From Clostridiaceae bacterium (lineage in GTDB: Bacteria; Bacillota; Clostridia; DSM-8532), in assembly GCA_012727625.1 (NCBI GenBank), contig JAAYGP010000211.1:1-15048 (forward strand): DNA of 15,048 nucleotides, read 5' to 3'. The notes beneath the pieces were generated by a model, which was not told where the DNA came from, did no database searches, and saw nothing but the letters and a program-made list of their open reading frames with translations. This document shows positions 7,631 through 14,640 of this stretch, piece by piece. Each line of letters begins with the position of its first letter. Position 1 is the first letter of the stretch. Made by a program: the position numbers and the translations under genes.

Positions 7631-8788
7631 ATGACAAAAGATAAACATGGAAGAAAACTGCCTGTATTAAAATTCATATTTCTTTTCATAATGATAGCTA
7701 TAATTGTTCTATCAGTTCTTTTCGCATTCAATAATGAAGCTTTAAGCAGTATAGACTGGGAAATATTTAACCCACAGGGGTTATTTGATGAACTGTTATC
7801 TGAAAAAAAAGCAAATCAAAGCATCTCAGTCAGGCTTGATAATCTTAATGTTAAAGCCTCAGGCACATATATGGGCAATCTTTAGCTGGTTTCAGACAGT
7901 GATATCTGGCTTTTAAACGGGAAAGGAGAAGAGCTTTGGTACCTTACCCATGATATCATGCAGCCGGTATTGCAAACAAAGGGGCAGTGGATTTTAGTTT
8001 ACGATTATAACGGAAAATCCTATCTGGTTATAAACAAAGGAAAGCTTCTTATTGAGGATGTACTGGAAGAGAATATTTCCTTCGGGGATATTTCAGATAA
8101 ATATATTCTTCTGATAACCTGGAGCAGCACGGGATATAAAAGGACGGTTCATCTTATATCGCCCGAAAACGCGACAAAATTAGGTTCTCTTTATATTGAT
8201 GACTATTACCCGTTTTATTCCGTCATATCAGGGCAGGATGACGGTTACTTTATTCTGAACGGCATAGGCATGAATTCCACCAAAATATCAACAATTTTCA
8301 GAAAATACAGTGATAACTTATATTCAGGTCTTATTACTGATATCCAGCTTGACGGTTTATATCCTGTAATACTTGATACTCCTGAGTTGAATCTATTTGT
8401 GGGAGAGGATAATGCACAGTGCTATAACAGTAATCTGGAGCGTTTGTGGTCGGTGGAATTTAATTCATATATTTCTGCATCAGCAATATTTGAGGATGGC
8501 AGATCGATTTTTGCATTGCATGGCCAGGAAGATGTTCTATGTTTTTATGATCCCGGTGGCAAGGAGATTAACAGGATTACCGTAAATGACAAGATTGATT
8601 GTATTGTAACCTTTAAAAATATGGCGGCAGTTATATCCGGTTCCTCAGCTTCATTTTACAAGTCATCCGGCAAATACACCGATACGGTTTCCATTCCGGG
8701 GCTTAACGTAAAGATCCATTTTATTGATGAAAAAAAGGTATTTGTATTGTCAGAGCATGAAGTTATTGTACATAACCTGAAAAACTGA
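7631..8788 (+). pseudogene. DUF5711-like membrane-anchored protein, interrupted by in-frame TAG
   Basis: One reading frame of 386 codons, counting the final stop, runs from the ATG at 7631 to the stop ending at 8788, broken only by TAG at 7883-7885 (codon 85). Residues about 12-33 form a single membrane segment after a basic N-terminus; the rest reads as an extracytoplasmic, beta-propeller-like domain with repeated patterns such as DIWLLNGKGEELWYL, YNGKSYLVINKGK and FYDPGGKEINRI. The overall layout resembles the DUF5711 family (inferred, not searched). Similarity of style continues right through the stop (YMGNL-stop-LVSDSDIWLLNG), so this is one gene with a point change, for example CAG to TAG, rather than two genes. 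The downstream ATG at 7958 has no ribosome binding site at proper distance (GGAG at 7924-7927 is 30 bases away). TAG ends other genes here (860, 13865, 14635), so general recoding is unlikely. A sequencing error is possible. Confidence 0.75.
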
Positions 8789-8901
8789 TATGCTTATATA
8801 AATATCATGTTGTCACAAATTGAATGCGAAGCAAACACCAAAATAATTTGTAAATCAATAAGTAATAATACTGATGAAAAAACTATACAGGAGTGCATAT
8901 A

Positions 8902-9966
8902 ATGCTTTATCCACTTAAATTTAAACCTGTTTATAAAGATTATATCTGGGGCGGAAGAAATCTTCAAAAACTCGGGAAAACACTCCCGCAGGGGATAGTT
9001 GCAGAGAGCTGGGAATTATCCTGCCATCCCGATGGAATGAGCATTGTTGATAATGGTGAGTTCAGAAACAGAACACTGGAGTCGTTAATAGATGAATTTG
9101 GCCCCATGATTATGGGGGATTCGGCCAAAGCACACGGCAATAAATTCCCTTTGCTGGTCAAGCTTATTGATGCCAATTCAAAACTGTCTGTCCAGGTGCA
9201 TCCTGACGATGATTTTTCCCTTGCAAACGAAAACGAATATGGTAAAAATGAGATGTGGTATATAATCGACGCAAAAGAAGGAGCCACACTAATATATGAT
9301 GTAATCCCCGGGATGACACCGGAAAGGTTTAAAAAGGCTATTTCTGAAAACATGGTGGAAGAATATCTTAATAAATTGCCTGTTAAAGCCGGTGATTTTA
9401 TTAATATTCCTGCAGGTGTGGTCCATGCCATCGGAGAGGGAATTGTGCTTGCCGAAATACAGCAAAACTCAAATACCACATACAGGTTGTATGATTATAA
9501 CCGCAGGGATGCAAAGGGTAACCTCAGGCCTTTGCACATTGAAAAAGCTTTAAAGGTAATTGATTTTAATACCGGAAGCAGAAAAATGAGATATAATGGT
9601 ATCGAATATAATTTGTCACCGGATGGTACGGCAAAAATTTTGGCAGCAAATCCATATTACTGTGTTGAGCTCCTTAAAATATCAGGTGAAACACAACAGA
9701 TCACATTTGACAGACATTTTCATATAATTGTTTGCATTGATGGCAATGGTGAAATAAAATGGGCAGAAAAAAGCATGCCTCTGCAAAAAGGGGAGACTGC
9801 TTTAATACCATCATCCTTAGGTAATTACTCTATAATTGGCAATGTTAAAGCATTGAAAGCTTATGTGCCTGATTTGGAAAGAGACATTTTAAACAGGCTT
9901 ATGAGTATGGGATTTCCAAAAGGTGACATTATTGAAAACATAAGCGGTATTGCTCCCTTTGTATGA
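8902..9966 (+). CDS. manA: Mannose-6-phosphate isomerase, class I
   Basis: A 354-residue zinc-dependent enzyme that interconverts mannose 6-phosphate and fructose 6-phosphate, feeding GDP-mannose and cell surface polysaccharide synthesis or mannose use. Family signatures are plain: KDYIWGG at 12-18, KLIDANSKLSVQVHPDD at 87-103, NEMWY at 116-120, IPAGVVHAIGEG at 169-180 and LAEIQQNSNTTYRLYDY at 183-199. The expected zinc ligands are Q98, H100, E117 and H175. The protein is slightly longer than the ~315-residue Bacillus-type enzymes, with a C-terminal cupin-like region (about 230-325) and a short tail. The ATG at 8902 was chosen because AGGAG at 8889-8893 is 8 bases upstream; an in-frame GTG at 8893 would overlap it. 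The gene appears to stand alone: 113 bp separate it from the interrupted gene upstream and 231 bp from the next gene. Confidence 0.93.
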   Translation: MLYPLKFKPVYKDYIWGGRNLQKLGKTLPQGIVAESWELSCHPDGMSIVDNGEFRNRTLESLIDEFGPMIMGDSAKAHGNKFPLLVKLIDANSKLSVQVHPDDDFSLANENEYGKNEMWYIIDAKEGATLIYDVIPGMTPERFKKAISENMVEEYLNKLPVKAGDFINIPAGVVHAIGEGIVLAEIQQNSNTTYRLYDYNRRDAKGNLRPLHIEKALKVIDFNTGSRKMRYNGIEYNLSPDGTAKILAANPYYCVELLKISGETQQITFDRHFHIIVCIDGNGEIKWAEKSMPLQKGETALIPSSLGNYSIIGNVKALKAYVPDLERDILNRLMSMGFPKGDIIENISGIAPFV

Positions 9967-9996
9967 CGCTTACCCCATGAAATAAAAGGAAACTTA

Positions 9997-10032
9997 GGGG
10001 AATGCGGCTTTGAGCCGTGCACAAATTTTCCC
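9997..10032 (+). terminator. Weak terminator-like hairpin after manA
   Basis: CGGCT (10005-10009) pairs with AGCCG (10013-10017) over a TTG loop, inside a possible outer stem GGGAA (9998-10002) with TTCCC (10028-10032). There is no long T-run, so termination would be inefficient if real. Confidence 0.3.
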
Positions 10033-10038
10033 GGACCC

Positions 10039-10068
10039 TTGAATTGTTTCGATTCATTATGGTATACT
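10039..10068 (+). promoter_or_regulatory. Sigma-A-like promoter of the HMA/decarboxylase unit
   Basis: TTGAAT (10039-10044), an 18-base spacer and TATACT (10063-10068) form a plausible vegetative promoter. The leader would be about 123 bases and ends with a small hairpin AGTG-TTTTTA-CACT (10169-10182) just before the ribosome binding site GAGGTG of the first gene. Confidence 0.5.
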
Positions 10069-10197
10069 TATATTTTGTTGCGGGAAATAAATTTCATGCT
10101 AATAATTAAGGATGCAGGATAATTTTTTTAATATTTAAGTGGTTTTTGCCGAATAATGGATGGACACGAGTGTTTTTACACTTCTTGAGGTGGAAAA

Positions 10198-10407
10198 ATG
10201 AGTGAAGCACAAACTTCATTAACTGTGGAAAATATGGGTCCCGACAGCGTTGAGAAAATTAAAAAAGCTTTGGAGCGCATTAATGGTGTGGAGAGAGTTA
10301 TTGTCAGTTTAGATAATAAAAAAGTTTTTATTGAATACGATGATGAAAAAATAAATGCGCAACTTATTAGGGAGACTATTGAAGATGAAGGCTACATAGT
10401 AAAATAA
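10198..10407 (+). CDS. HMA-fold small protein lacking the metal-binding cysteines
   Basis: A 69-residue protein with the beta-alpha-beta-beta-alpha-beta pattern of heavy-metal-associated (HMA) domains: SLTVENM, SVEKIKKALERINGVERVIVSLDNKKVFIEYD, AQLIRETIEDEGYIV. In metal chaperones the loop after the first strand carries MxCxxC. Here it reads NMGPDSVEKI, so both cysteines are missing and no cysteine occurs anywhere in the protein. It therefore should not bind Cu+ in the usual way, and may act as a protein-interaction or small-ligand module. The ATG at 10198 follows GAGGTG at 10187-10192. It lies 96 bp upstream of a Na+-pump beta subunit gene and probably shares its promoter, which suggests an accessory role, although a weak hairpin lies between them. 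Assignment to the HMA fold rests on pattern recognition only. Confidence 0.72.
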   Translation: MSEAQTSLTVENMGPDSVEKIKKALERINGVERVIVSLDNKKVFIEYDDEKINAQLIRETIEDEGYIVK

Positions 10408-10450
10408 ATTACACTCTGTAGTCTTAAAATACAGTGGTCTTAAAAACTCA

Positions 10451-10477
10451 AAAAACGCTGTTTGACAAGTGTTTTTC
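10451..10477 (+). terminator. AT-rich hairpin between the HMA-like gene and the pump gene
   Basis: AAAAACGC (10451-10458) pairs with GTGTTTTT (10469-10476), eight pairs with one G-T, around a 10-base loop. It resembles a weak, bidirectional intrinsic terminator or attenuator that could lower expression of the downstream membrane protein genes. Confidence 0.3.
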
Positions 10478-10503
10478 AGACCAACGGCTTGAAAGGAGAG
10501 CTT

Positions 10504-11766
10504 ATGGAGCAATTCAGACAATTATTTCAAGGCATTTTTGAGTTTAGGTGGGAGTACCTGGTAATGTATGTAATAGGCGGGATACTAATCTATCTTGCCA
10601 TAAAAAAGGACTACGAACCCATGCTGCTTCTACCGATTGGTTTTGGCGCAATTCTTGTGAATTTGCCGTTAAAGACAATATGGCAATATGAACCTGAACT
10701 GGATGCCACTGTAACAAAAATAGTTGCAGAGAATCCTATGCTAAAGGACATATTTGTTAATAATCTAAACTATGTCTTTGAGAACGGACAAGCATATAAA
10801 GTTGAACCAGGAGTTCTGCAGATACTTTTCAACTCGGGAATATTGACTGAGCTGTTTCCAGTACTCATTTTTGTGGCAGTGGGTGCGATGATAGACTTTT
10901 CCCCGCTACTTAAAACTCCAAAAATGATTCTGTTTGGAGCAGCTGCACAGTTTGGAATTTTCTTTACAATAATTGTTGCCCTGTTAATGAACAAGATATT
11001 CCCATCTTTAGGATTTGATTTAAAAACGGCTGCATCAATTGGCATAATTGGCGCGGCAGATGGGCCAACCTCCATTTTTGTGGCTTCAAAATTTGCCAGG
11101 CACTTAATAGGACCCATTTCGGTGGCCGCATATTCGTATATGTCTCTTGTACCGATTATACAGCCTCCTGTTATTAAAGCTCTGACAACCAGAAAAGAGC
11201 GTATGATCCGTATGGAATACAGGGATGTAAAGGTTTCAAAAACAGTTTTAATATTATTCCCGATTGTTATCACCATAATAGCAGGTATTGTCGCGCCAAT
11301 AAGCGTTTCACTGGTGGGATGCCTGATGTTCGGAAACCTGATTCGGGAGTGCGGGGTTCTTGAAAGATTATCAAAAGCAGCACAGAATGAACTTGCAAAC
11401 CTTGTAACCCTTCTTCTGGGTATTACCATAGGTTCCACAATGCATTATAAAAGCTTCTTAAGCCCCGCAACATTAATGATACTGGCAATGGGCCTTGTGG
11501 CTTTTGTTTTCGATACAGCAGGAGGAGTAATGCTTGCAAAGCTTATGAACCTGTTTGTTAAGGAGAAAATTAATCCGATGGTTGGCGCGGCGGGAATTTC
11601 CGCGTTCCCCATGTCCGCAAGGATAGTTCAGAAAATGGCGACGAAGGAAGATCCCCAAAACTTCATATTAATGCAGGCTGTTGGTGCCAATGTGGCCGGC
11701 CAGCTGGGTTCAATCGTTGCCGGTGGAATGGTTCTTGCCCTGGTACCATGGCTGTTATCATTATAA
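10504..11766 (+). CDS. oadB: Na+-translocating decarboxylase beta subunit
   Basis: A 420-residue polytopic membrane protein of the OadB/GcdB/MmdB family, which couples decarboxylation of carboxybiotin to Na+ export. The hallmark GAADGPTSIF is at 183-192, with D186 matching the Na+-site aspartate D203 of the Klebsiella enzyme. Y212 (AYSYMSLVPIIQPP) matches Y229, and N357, G361, S366 and R373 (NPMVGAAGISAFPMSAR) match N373, G377, S382 and R389; the constant offset supports the alignment. Residues about 60-105 form a longer hydrophilic loop after the first two membrane segments. The ATG at 10504 follows AAAGGAGAG at 10492-10500; the longer upstream frame lacks a ribosome binding site. It is followed 13 bp later by a small gamma-like gene. 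No carboxyltransferase alpha or biotin carrier gene is in the window, so the substrate (oxaloacetate, methylmalonyl-CoA or glutaconyl-CoA) cannot be told. Confidence 0.92.
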   Translation: MEQFRQLFQGIFEFRWEYLVMYVIGGILIYLAIKKDYEPMLLLPIGFGAILVNLPLKTIWQYEPELDATVTKIVAENPMLKDIFVNNLNYVFENGQAYKVEPGVLQILFNSGILTELFPVLIFVAVGAMIDFSPLLKTPKMILFGAAAQFGIFFTIIVALLMNKIFPSLGFDLKTAASIGIIGAADGPTSIFVASKFARHLIGPISVAAYSYMSLVPIIQPPVIKALTTRKERMIRMEYRDVKVSKTVLILFPIVITIIAGIVAPISVSLVGCLMFGNLIRECGVLERLSKAAQNELANLVTLLLGITIGSTMHYKSFLSPATLMILAMGLVAFVFDTAGGVMLAKLMNLFVKEKINPMVGAAGISAFPMSARIVQKMATKEDPQNFILMQAVGANVAGQLGSIVAGGMVLALVPWLLSL

Positions 11767-11779
11767 GGAGGGTGATATT

Positions 11780-11917
11780 ATGAGTGATTTGTCTTTAGGT
11801 CTTCAACTGATGGAATATGGACTTGCAGGTGTGTTCCTGGTATTGATTCTGTTTTATGTACTGATTATAATTTTGATGAAACTGTTTCCGTATCACCCTG
11901 AAAAAGAAGAAGACTGA
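11780..11917 (+). CDS. Small single-pass membrane peptide, gamma-subunit-like (OadG-like)
   Basis: A 45-residue peptide: MSDLSLGLQLMEYGLAGV starts it, one membrane segment spans about 14-33, and a charged tail HPEKEED ends it. The form (short N-terminus, LMEYGLAGVFLVLILFYVLI segment) matches the N-terminal part of OadG/MmdD gamma subunits, which assemble the decarboxylase complex and bind the alpha subunit through a longer C-terminal tail. Here that tail is almost absent, so it is one of the shortest possible versions. The ATG at 11780 follows AAGGAGGGTG at 11765-11774, a very strong ribosome binding site, 13 bp after the beta subunit stop. Position and topology make the gamma-like role likely. 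A frame extending upstream to 11681 overlaps the beta subunit gene and is disfavoured. Confidence 0.75.
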   Translation: MSDLSLGLQLMEYGLAGVFLVLILFYVLIIILMKLFPYHPEKEED

Positions 11918-11930
11918 TATTGAAATGAAT

Positions 11931-11960
11931 AAAAAGGTAGATATTAAAATCTGCCTTTTT
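11931..11960 (+). terminator. Strong intrinsic terminator of the pump unit
   Basis: AAAAAGGTAGAT (11931-11942) pairs with ATCTGCCTTTTT (11949-11960) in 12 pairs (one T-G) around the loop ATTAAA, with the T-run in the 3' arm. It lies 13 bases after the small membrane peptide gene. Confidence 0.85.
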
Positions 11961-12018
11961 CGCTTATATGCAGAAACAGATATTGAAGCGTGCTTATTGC
12001 ATTGTGTAAGGTAACAAA

Positions 12019-12222
12019 GCCTGCGTTGCATGTATAATCCGGTGTTGTTTTGCAAAAGATGTCAGACCTTTCACTTCATGCATGTGAAATTGTTTCGCCC
12101 CGCAACAGGCAATATGGTTTGCAATGCAGATGGAACACATAGGTATGCTGTTGCGCCGAAATAAACATCGTAGTTTGCAATGCAGGCGCAAATATCGAAG
12201 TACACTGTTTTGCCATGCAAAA
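12019..12222. repeat. Degenerate tandem repeats with long-range pairing before DUF3842
   Basis: The 319-bp gap 11918-12236 contains, after the terminator, several related units. TTTGCAATGCAG occurs at 12118-12129 and 12174-12185 (56-base period). A second motif of the form YTGTTNNGCM occurs at 12045, 12090, 12148 and 12205, at intervals of 45, 58 and 57. GCCTGCGTTGCA (12019-12030) can pair with TGCAATGCAGGC (12176-12187) in 12 pairs (one G-T), enclosing a stem TTTCG/CGCAACAG (12093-12108) with CTGTTGCG/CGAAA (12148-12161). GTGTA (12004-12008) may also meet TACAC (12201-12205). It could be a structured leader or RNA, or decayed repeats; no known RNA family was recognised. It ends next to the ribosome binding site of the DUF3842 gene. 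Confidence 0.55.
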
Positions 12223-12236
12223 AACGGAGGAAATAT

Positions 12237-12653
12237 ATGAAGATTGTTGTTATAGATGCACAAGGCGGCGGATTGGGCAAGGTTATAATAGAAAAGCTTA
12301 AAGAGAGAGTACATGATGTGGAAATAATCGCGATGGGAACAAATGTGACAGCAACCGCTGTTATGAAAAAAGCAGGTGCAGTGCAGGCTGCCACCGGTGA
12401 AAACGCAATTGTTTACAACGCGCACAGGGCGGACATAATAATTGGTGGCATTGGAATTATTGCTGCCAACAGCATGCTTGGTGAAATAACTCCAAAAATG
12501 GCGGAAGCCGTTTCATCGTCCGATGCGCTGAAAGTATTGATTCCCATAGGAAAATGCCATATATTAATCCCGGGATCCCAGTCATATACGTTAAATGAAT
12601 TGATAGACATGGCTATTGATTGCGCGGCTGGGCATATTGAAAATACTGATTAA
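12237..12653 (+). CDS. DUF3842 family protein
   Basis: A 138-residue protein with a Rossmann-like start, MKIVVIDAQGGGLGKVIIEKL, where the glycine-rich DAQGGGLGK (7-15) is typical of this uncharacterised clostridial family. Further patterns are IIAMGTNVTATAVMKKAGA, NAIVYNAHRADIIIGGIGIIAANSMLGEITPKMA and a C-terminal helix. The glycine loop suggests nucleotide or cofactor binding, but no reaction is known. The ATG at 12237 follows CGGAGG at 12224-12229; the longer frame to 12180 starts inside the repeat region and lacks a binding site. The stop at 12651-12653 overlaps the ribosome binding site of nadD, so the two are translationally close and co-transcribed. This may tie it to NAD or nucleotide metabolism, an inference from position only. 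Confidence 0.85.
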   Translation: MKIVVIDAQGGGLGKVIIEKLKERVHDVEIIAMGTNVTATAVMKKAGAVQAATGENAIVYNAHRADIIIGGIGIIAANSMLGEITPKMAEAVSSSDALKVLIPIGKCHILIPGSQSYTLNELIDMAIDCAAGHIENTD

Positions 12654-12666
12654 GGACGTGTGGAAA

Positions 12667-13272
12667 TTGATAGGTGTATTTGGCGGTTCCTTCAATCCGG
12701 TACATATCGGTCACTTAATACTTGCGGAATATATTTGCTGTGAGTTCAGCATGGAAAAAATCATATTCGTCCCGGCAAAAATGCCGCCCCACAAGACCGG
12801 CGAAGAATTGGCGTCTGCACAGCATCGTTTCAATATGGTAAGTATTGCCATAGAAAACAATCCGAAATTTGAGGTTTCCAGGATTGAACTTAACCGGCAG
12901 GGTAAAAGCTTTACGGTTGACACCTTATCAATGTTGACTGATTTATACCCGCGCAGAAAAATATGTTTTATATGCGGCGCTGATTCTCTGATGAATTTCA
13001 GCACATGGCGAAGTACAGATAAAATCTTTGAGCTGGCTGGCATAATTATTGCCGGCAGGCCTGATGTACCGATGGCGGAGTTTCAGGATATGATAAATTT
13101 TTACAGGCAGGAATACAATGCTCAGATTGCATGCTCAGATTCCCCGTTTATTGATATTTCTTCAACACAAATCCGCAAAAGAATCAAGGAAGGACTATCA
13201 GTAAAATATATGATACCGGATTGTGTTTACAGATATATAATGAATGAGGGTTTATATAAAGGTGAAACATGA
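12667..13272 (+). CDS. nadD: Nicotinate mononucleotide adenylyltransferase
   Basis: A 201-residue enzyme that joins ATP and nicotinate mononucleotide to form deamido-NAD, a step of NAD synthesis in the cytoplasm. The nucleotidyltransferase signature GGSFNPVHIGHL is at 6-17, with the (H/T)xGH ATP-binding motif H13-x-x-H16. Other family marks are PPHK (40-43), RxxM (54-57), the GADS loop (104-107), W114 and ISSTQIRKRI (164-173). The start is taken as TTG at 12667, giving MIGVFGGSFNP as in other NadD proteins, with TAAGGA at 12651-12656 about 10 bases upstream. A GTG at 12658 would be too close to that site. The gene overlaps yqeK by 4 bases (ATGA), indicating translational coupling. Length is normal for the family. 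Confidence 0.93.
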   Translation: MIGVFGGSFNPVHIGHLILAEYICCEFSMEKIIFVPAKMPPHKTGEELASAQHRFNMVSIAIENNPKFEVSRIELNRQGKSFTVDTLSMLTDLYPRRKICFICGADSLMNFSTWRSTDKIFELAGIIIAGRPDVPMAEFQDMINFYRQEYNAQIACSDSPFIDISSTQIRKRIKEGLSVKYMIPDCVYRYIMNEGLYKGET

Positions 13273-13865
13273 ACATTGAAGATATGAAAGCAAAACTGAA
13301 AAGAGAATTAAGCCCTGCAAGATTTCAGCATTCATTAGGGGTTATGGCGGAATCCATAAAGCTTGCAAGGTTTTATAATATTGATCAAAAAAAAGCTGGA
13401 ATAGCCGGGCTTTTGCATGATTGTGCAAAACATTTGAATAGTGCCGAAGTATTGGCTTTAGTAGAAGAAAAAGGTTTGATCGTAGATGACATTCTAATAA
13501 ACACACCGTCTTTGCATCATGGGATTGCAGCTCCGATTATTGCTTCAGAGCAGTATGGTGTTTCAGACGGGGAAATTCTTGATGCAATATACTGGCACAG
13601 TACCGGAAGGGCGGGCATGACCCCTCTTGAGAAGATTGTGTTTGTTGCTGATTATATTGAACCGGGACGGAAATTTGGTAATTTGCATGAAGCAAGAAAA
13701 GCTGCTTATGAAGATATAAATCGCTGTATTTTAATGCTTGCCGAGTTAACCATAATGCATGTGCTTAAAAAAGGTGATTTTTTGCATCCTGATACGATAA
13801 ATGCAAGAAACGACGCTTTAATGAATGTTAAAAAGGGAATTAAGGGATTGACGGAAACCTTATAG
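13269..13865 (+). CDS. yqeK: HD-domain Ap4A hydrolase, YqeK family
   Basis: A 198-residue HD-superfamily metallohydrolase. Members of the YqeK family split diadenosine tetraphosphate symmetrically into two ADP. Visible metal-binding residues are H21 (RFQHSLGV), the HD pair H50-D51 (GLLHDCAKH), H83 or H84 (LHHG), H110 (YWHSTG) and D128 (VADYIEPGR), all in the expected order. It begins inside the last codons of nadD (ATGA overlap) and is the last gene of that unit. In many Firmicutes rsfS and a LytR-type gene follow, but here the next gene is lepB with its own promoter. No clear terminator follows the TAG stop; the gap contains three hairpins instead. Confidence 0.92.
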   Translation: MNIEDMKAKLKRELSPARFQHSLGVMAESIKLARFYNIDQKKAGIAGLLHDCAKHLNSAEVLALVEEKGLIVDDILINTPSLHHGIAAPIIASEQYGVSDGEILDAIYWHSTGRAGMTPLEKIVFVADYIEPGRKFGNLHEARKAAYEDINRCILMLAELTIMHVLKKGDFLHPDTINARNDALMNVKKGIKGLTETL

Positions 13866-13899
13866 ATATTTTATACCCGAAAGCGCGCATATTGCACTG

Positions 13900-13978
13900 G
13901 GTTCAGCACCGCACCACATAAGGTGCCTGACCGGCTTTCTTAAAGCAGGTTTTCTTAAGGCTGCAGGCCTGTTTAAGC
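13900..13978 (+). other. Three consecutive hairpins between yqeK and lepB
   Basis: Hairpin 1 pairs GGTTCAG (13900-13906, one T bulged) with CTGACC (13927-13932), with inner GCACC (13911-13915) and GGTGC (13922-13926). Hairpin 2 is GCTTT-CTT-AAAGC (13934-13946). Hairpin 3 pairs CTTAAGGC with GCCT-GT-TTAAG (about 13954-13977). None has a T-run, so simple termination is doubtful. The third overlaps the likely -35 region of lepB. Confidence 0.4.
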
Positions 13979-14001
13979 ATGATCCCGTATATAAGTATAA
14001 T
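13972..14001 (+). promoter_or_regulatory. Likely lepB promoter
   Basis: A perfect -10 TATAAT (13996-14001) lies 32 bases before the lepB start. The -35 is weak: TTTAAG (13972-13977) at 18 bases, partly within a hairpin arm. Confidence 0.45.
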
Positions 14002-14032
14002 GGAAAGGTTTTTATGTGAATGGAGGATTACC

Positions 14033-14635
14033 ATGCCTGATGAACAAAAGGCTAATGTTATAAAGGAAATTATTGAATGGATTTTATATTTTGTTAGCGC
14101 CGTCCTGGTTGCATCTTTCATACAAAGTCAGTTGTTTGCCTTTACAACAGTACATCAGTCATCAATGCAGGATACGCTGTCCGAAGGGCATATGCTGATA
14201 ATGGACAAGATAAGCTATAGCTTTTCAGAGCCGAAAGCAGGCGATATTATTGTATTTGTTAACGGAGAAAACACAAAAGGTTTTACAAATAAATATAAAA
14301 TTTTTATTAGGGATGTAAAGCTGCGTTTTAAGAAAGACTACAGAACAAACAGGCTGATTAAAAGAGTAGTTGCGGTTGCCGGCGATAAAGTGGATATAAG
14401 TGACGGTAATTTGTATATTAATGATGTTCTCCAAAACGAGCCGTATGTAAAAGGTATAACACCCGGCCTGAGCTTGTCCTACCCTTTGACTGTGCCTGAA
14501 GGGCATGTTTTTGTCATGGGTGATAACCGGGAAAACAGCATGGACAGCAGAAGCTTTGGCCCAATTAGCATTGACAGTATTGAAGGTAAGGCTGTATTCA
14601 GGGTCTTTCCGCTGTCAAAGATAGGAAAACCATAG
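14033..14635 (+). CDS. lepB: Signal peptidase I
   Basis: A 200-residue membrane-bound protease that removes signal peptides from exported proteins, such as the SLH proteins and S41 protease of this window. One N-terminal membrane segment spans about 14-37, as in Gram-positive type I enzymes. The catalytic pair is S44 (VHQSSMQDTL) and K110 (RLIKRVVAVAGD, 107-118). The conserved GDNRENSMDSRSFGPI is at 163-178. The usual proline after SM is replaced (SMQDTL instead of SMxPTL), a mild variation. A lysine-rich insertion (about 78-105) lies between the Ser and Lys boxes. The ATG at 14033 follows GGAGGA at 14022-14027; the longer upstream frame to 13979 would overlap the promoter region and is rejected. 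No clear terminator follows the TAG stop. Confidence 0.93.
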   Translation: MPDEQKANVIKEIIEWILYFVSAVLVASFIQSQLFAFTTVHQSSMQDTLSEGHMLIMDKISYSFSEPKAGDIIVFVNGENTKGFTNKYKIFIRDVKLRFKKDYRTNRLIKRVVAVAGDKVDISDGNLYINDVLQNEPYVKGITPGLSLSYPLTVPEGHVFVMGDNRENSMDSRSFGPISIDSIEGKAVFRVFPLSKIGKP

Positions 14636-14640
14636 GGTGT

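Noticed and set aside
7958..8788. Separate 276-residue gene starting at the ATG 7958
   Set aside because: It is in the same frame as the preceding 84-codon piece, homologous-looking sequence fills the gap between them and no proper ribosome binding site precedes this ATG; better read as one gene with an internal TAG.
8810..8849. Promoter for manA (TTGTCA or TTGAAT with AT-rich hexamers)
   Set aside because: No -10 hexamer at 16-18 bases matched well enough to call.
8964..9479. 171-residue minus-strand frame
   Set aside because: Antisense shadow of manA; no upstream binding site and low-complexity serine-rich translation.
10770..11438. 222-residue minus-strand frame
   Set aside because: Antisense shadow of the Na+-pump beta subunit, whose functional residues are all conserved on the plus strand.
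12071..12394. Cysteine-rich minus-strand frames across the DUF3842 leader and gene
   Set aside because: They run antisense through the confidently assigned DUF3842 gene and owe their odd composition to the TTGCAATGCA-type repeats; no ribosome binding site or domain.
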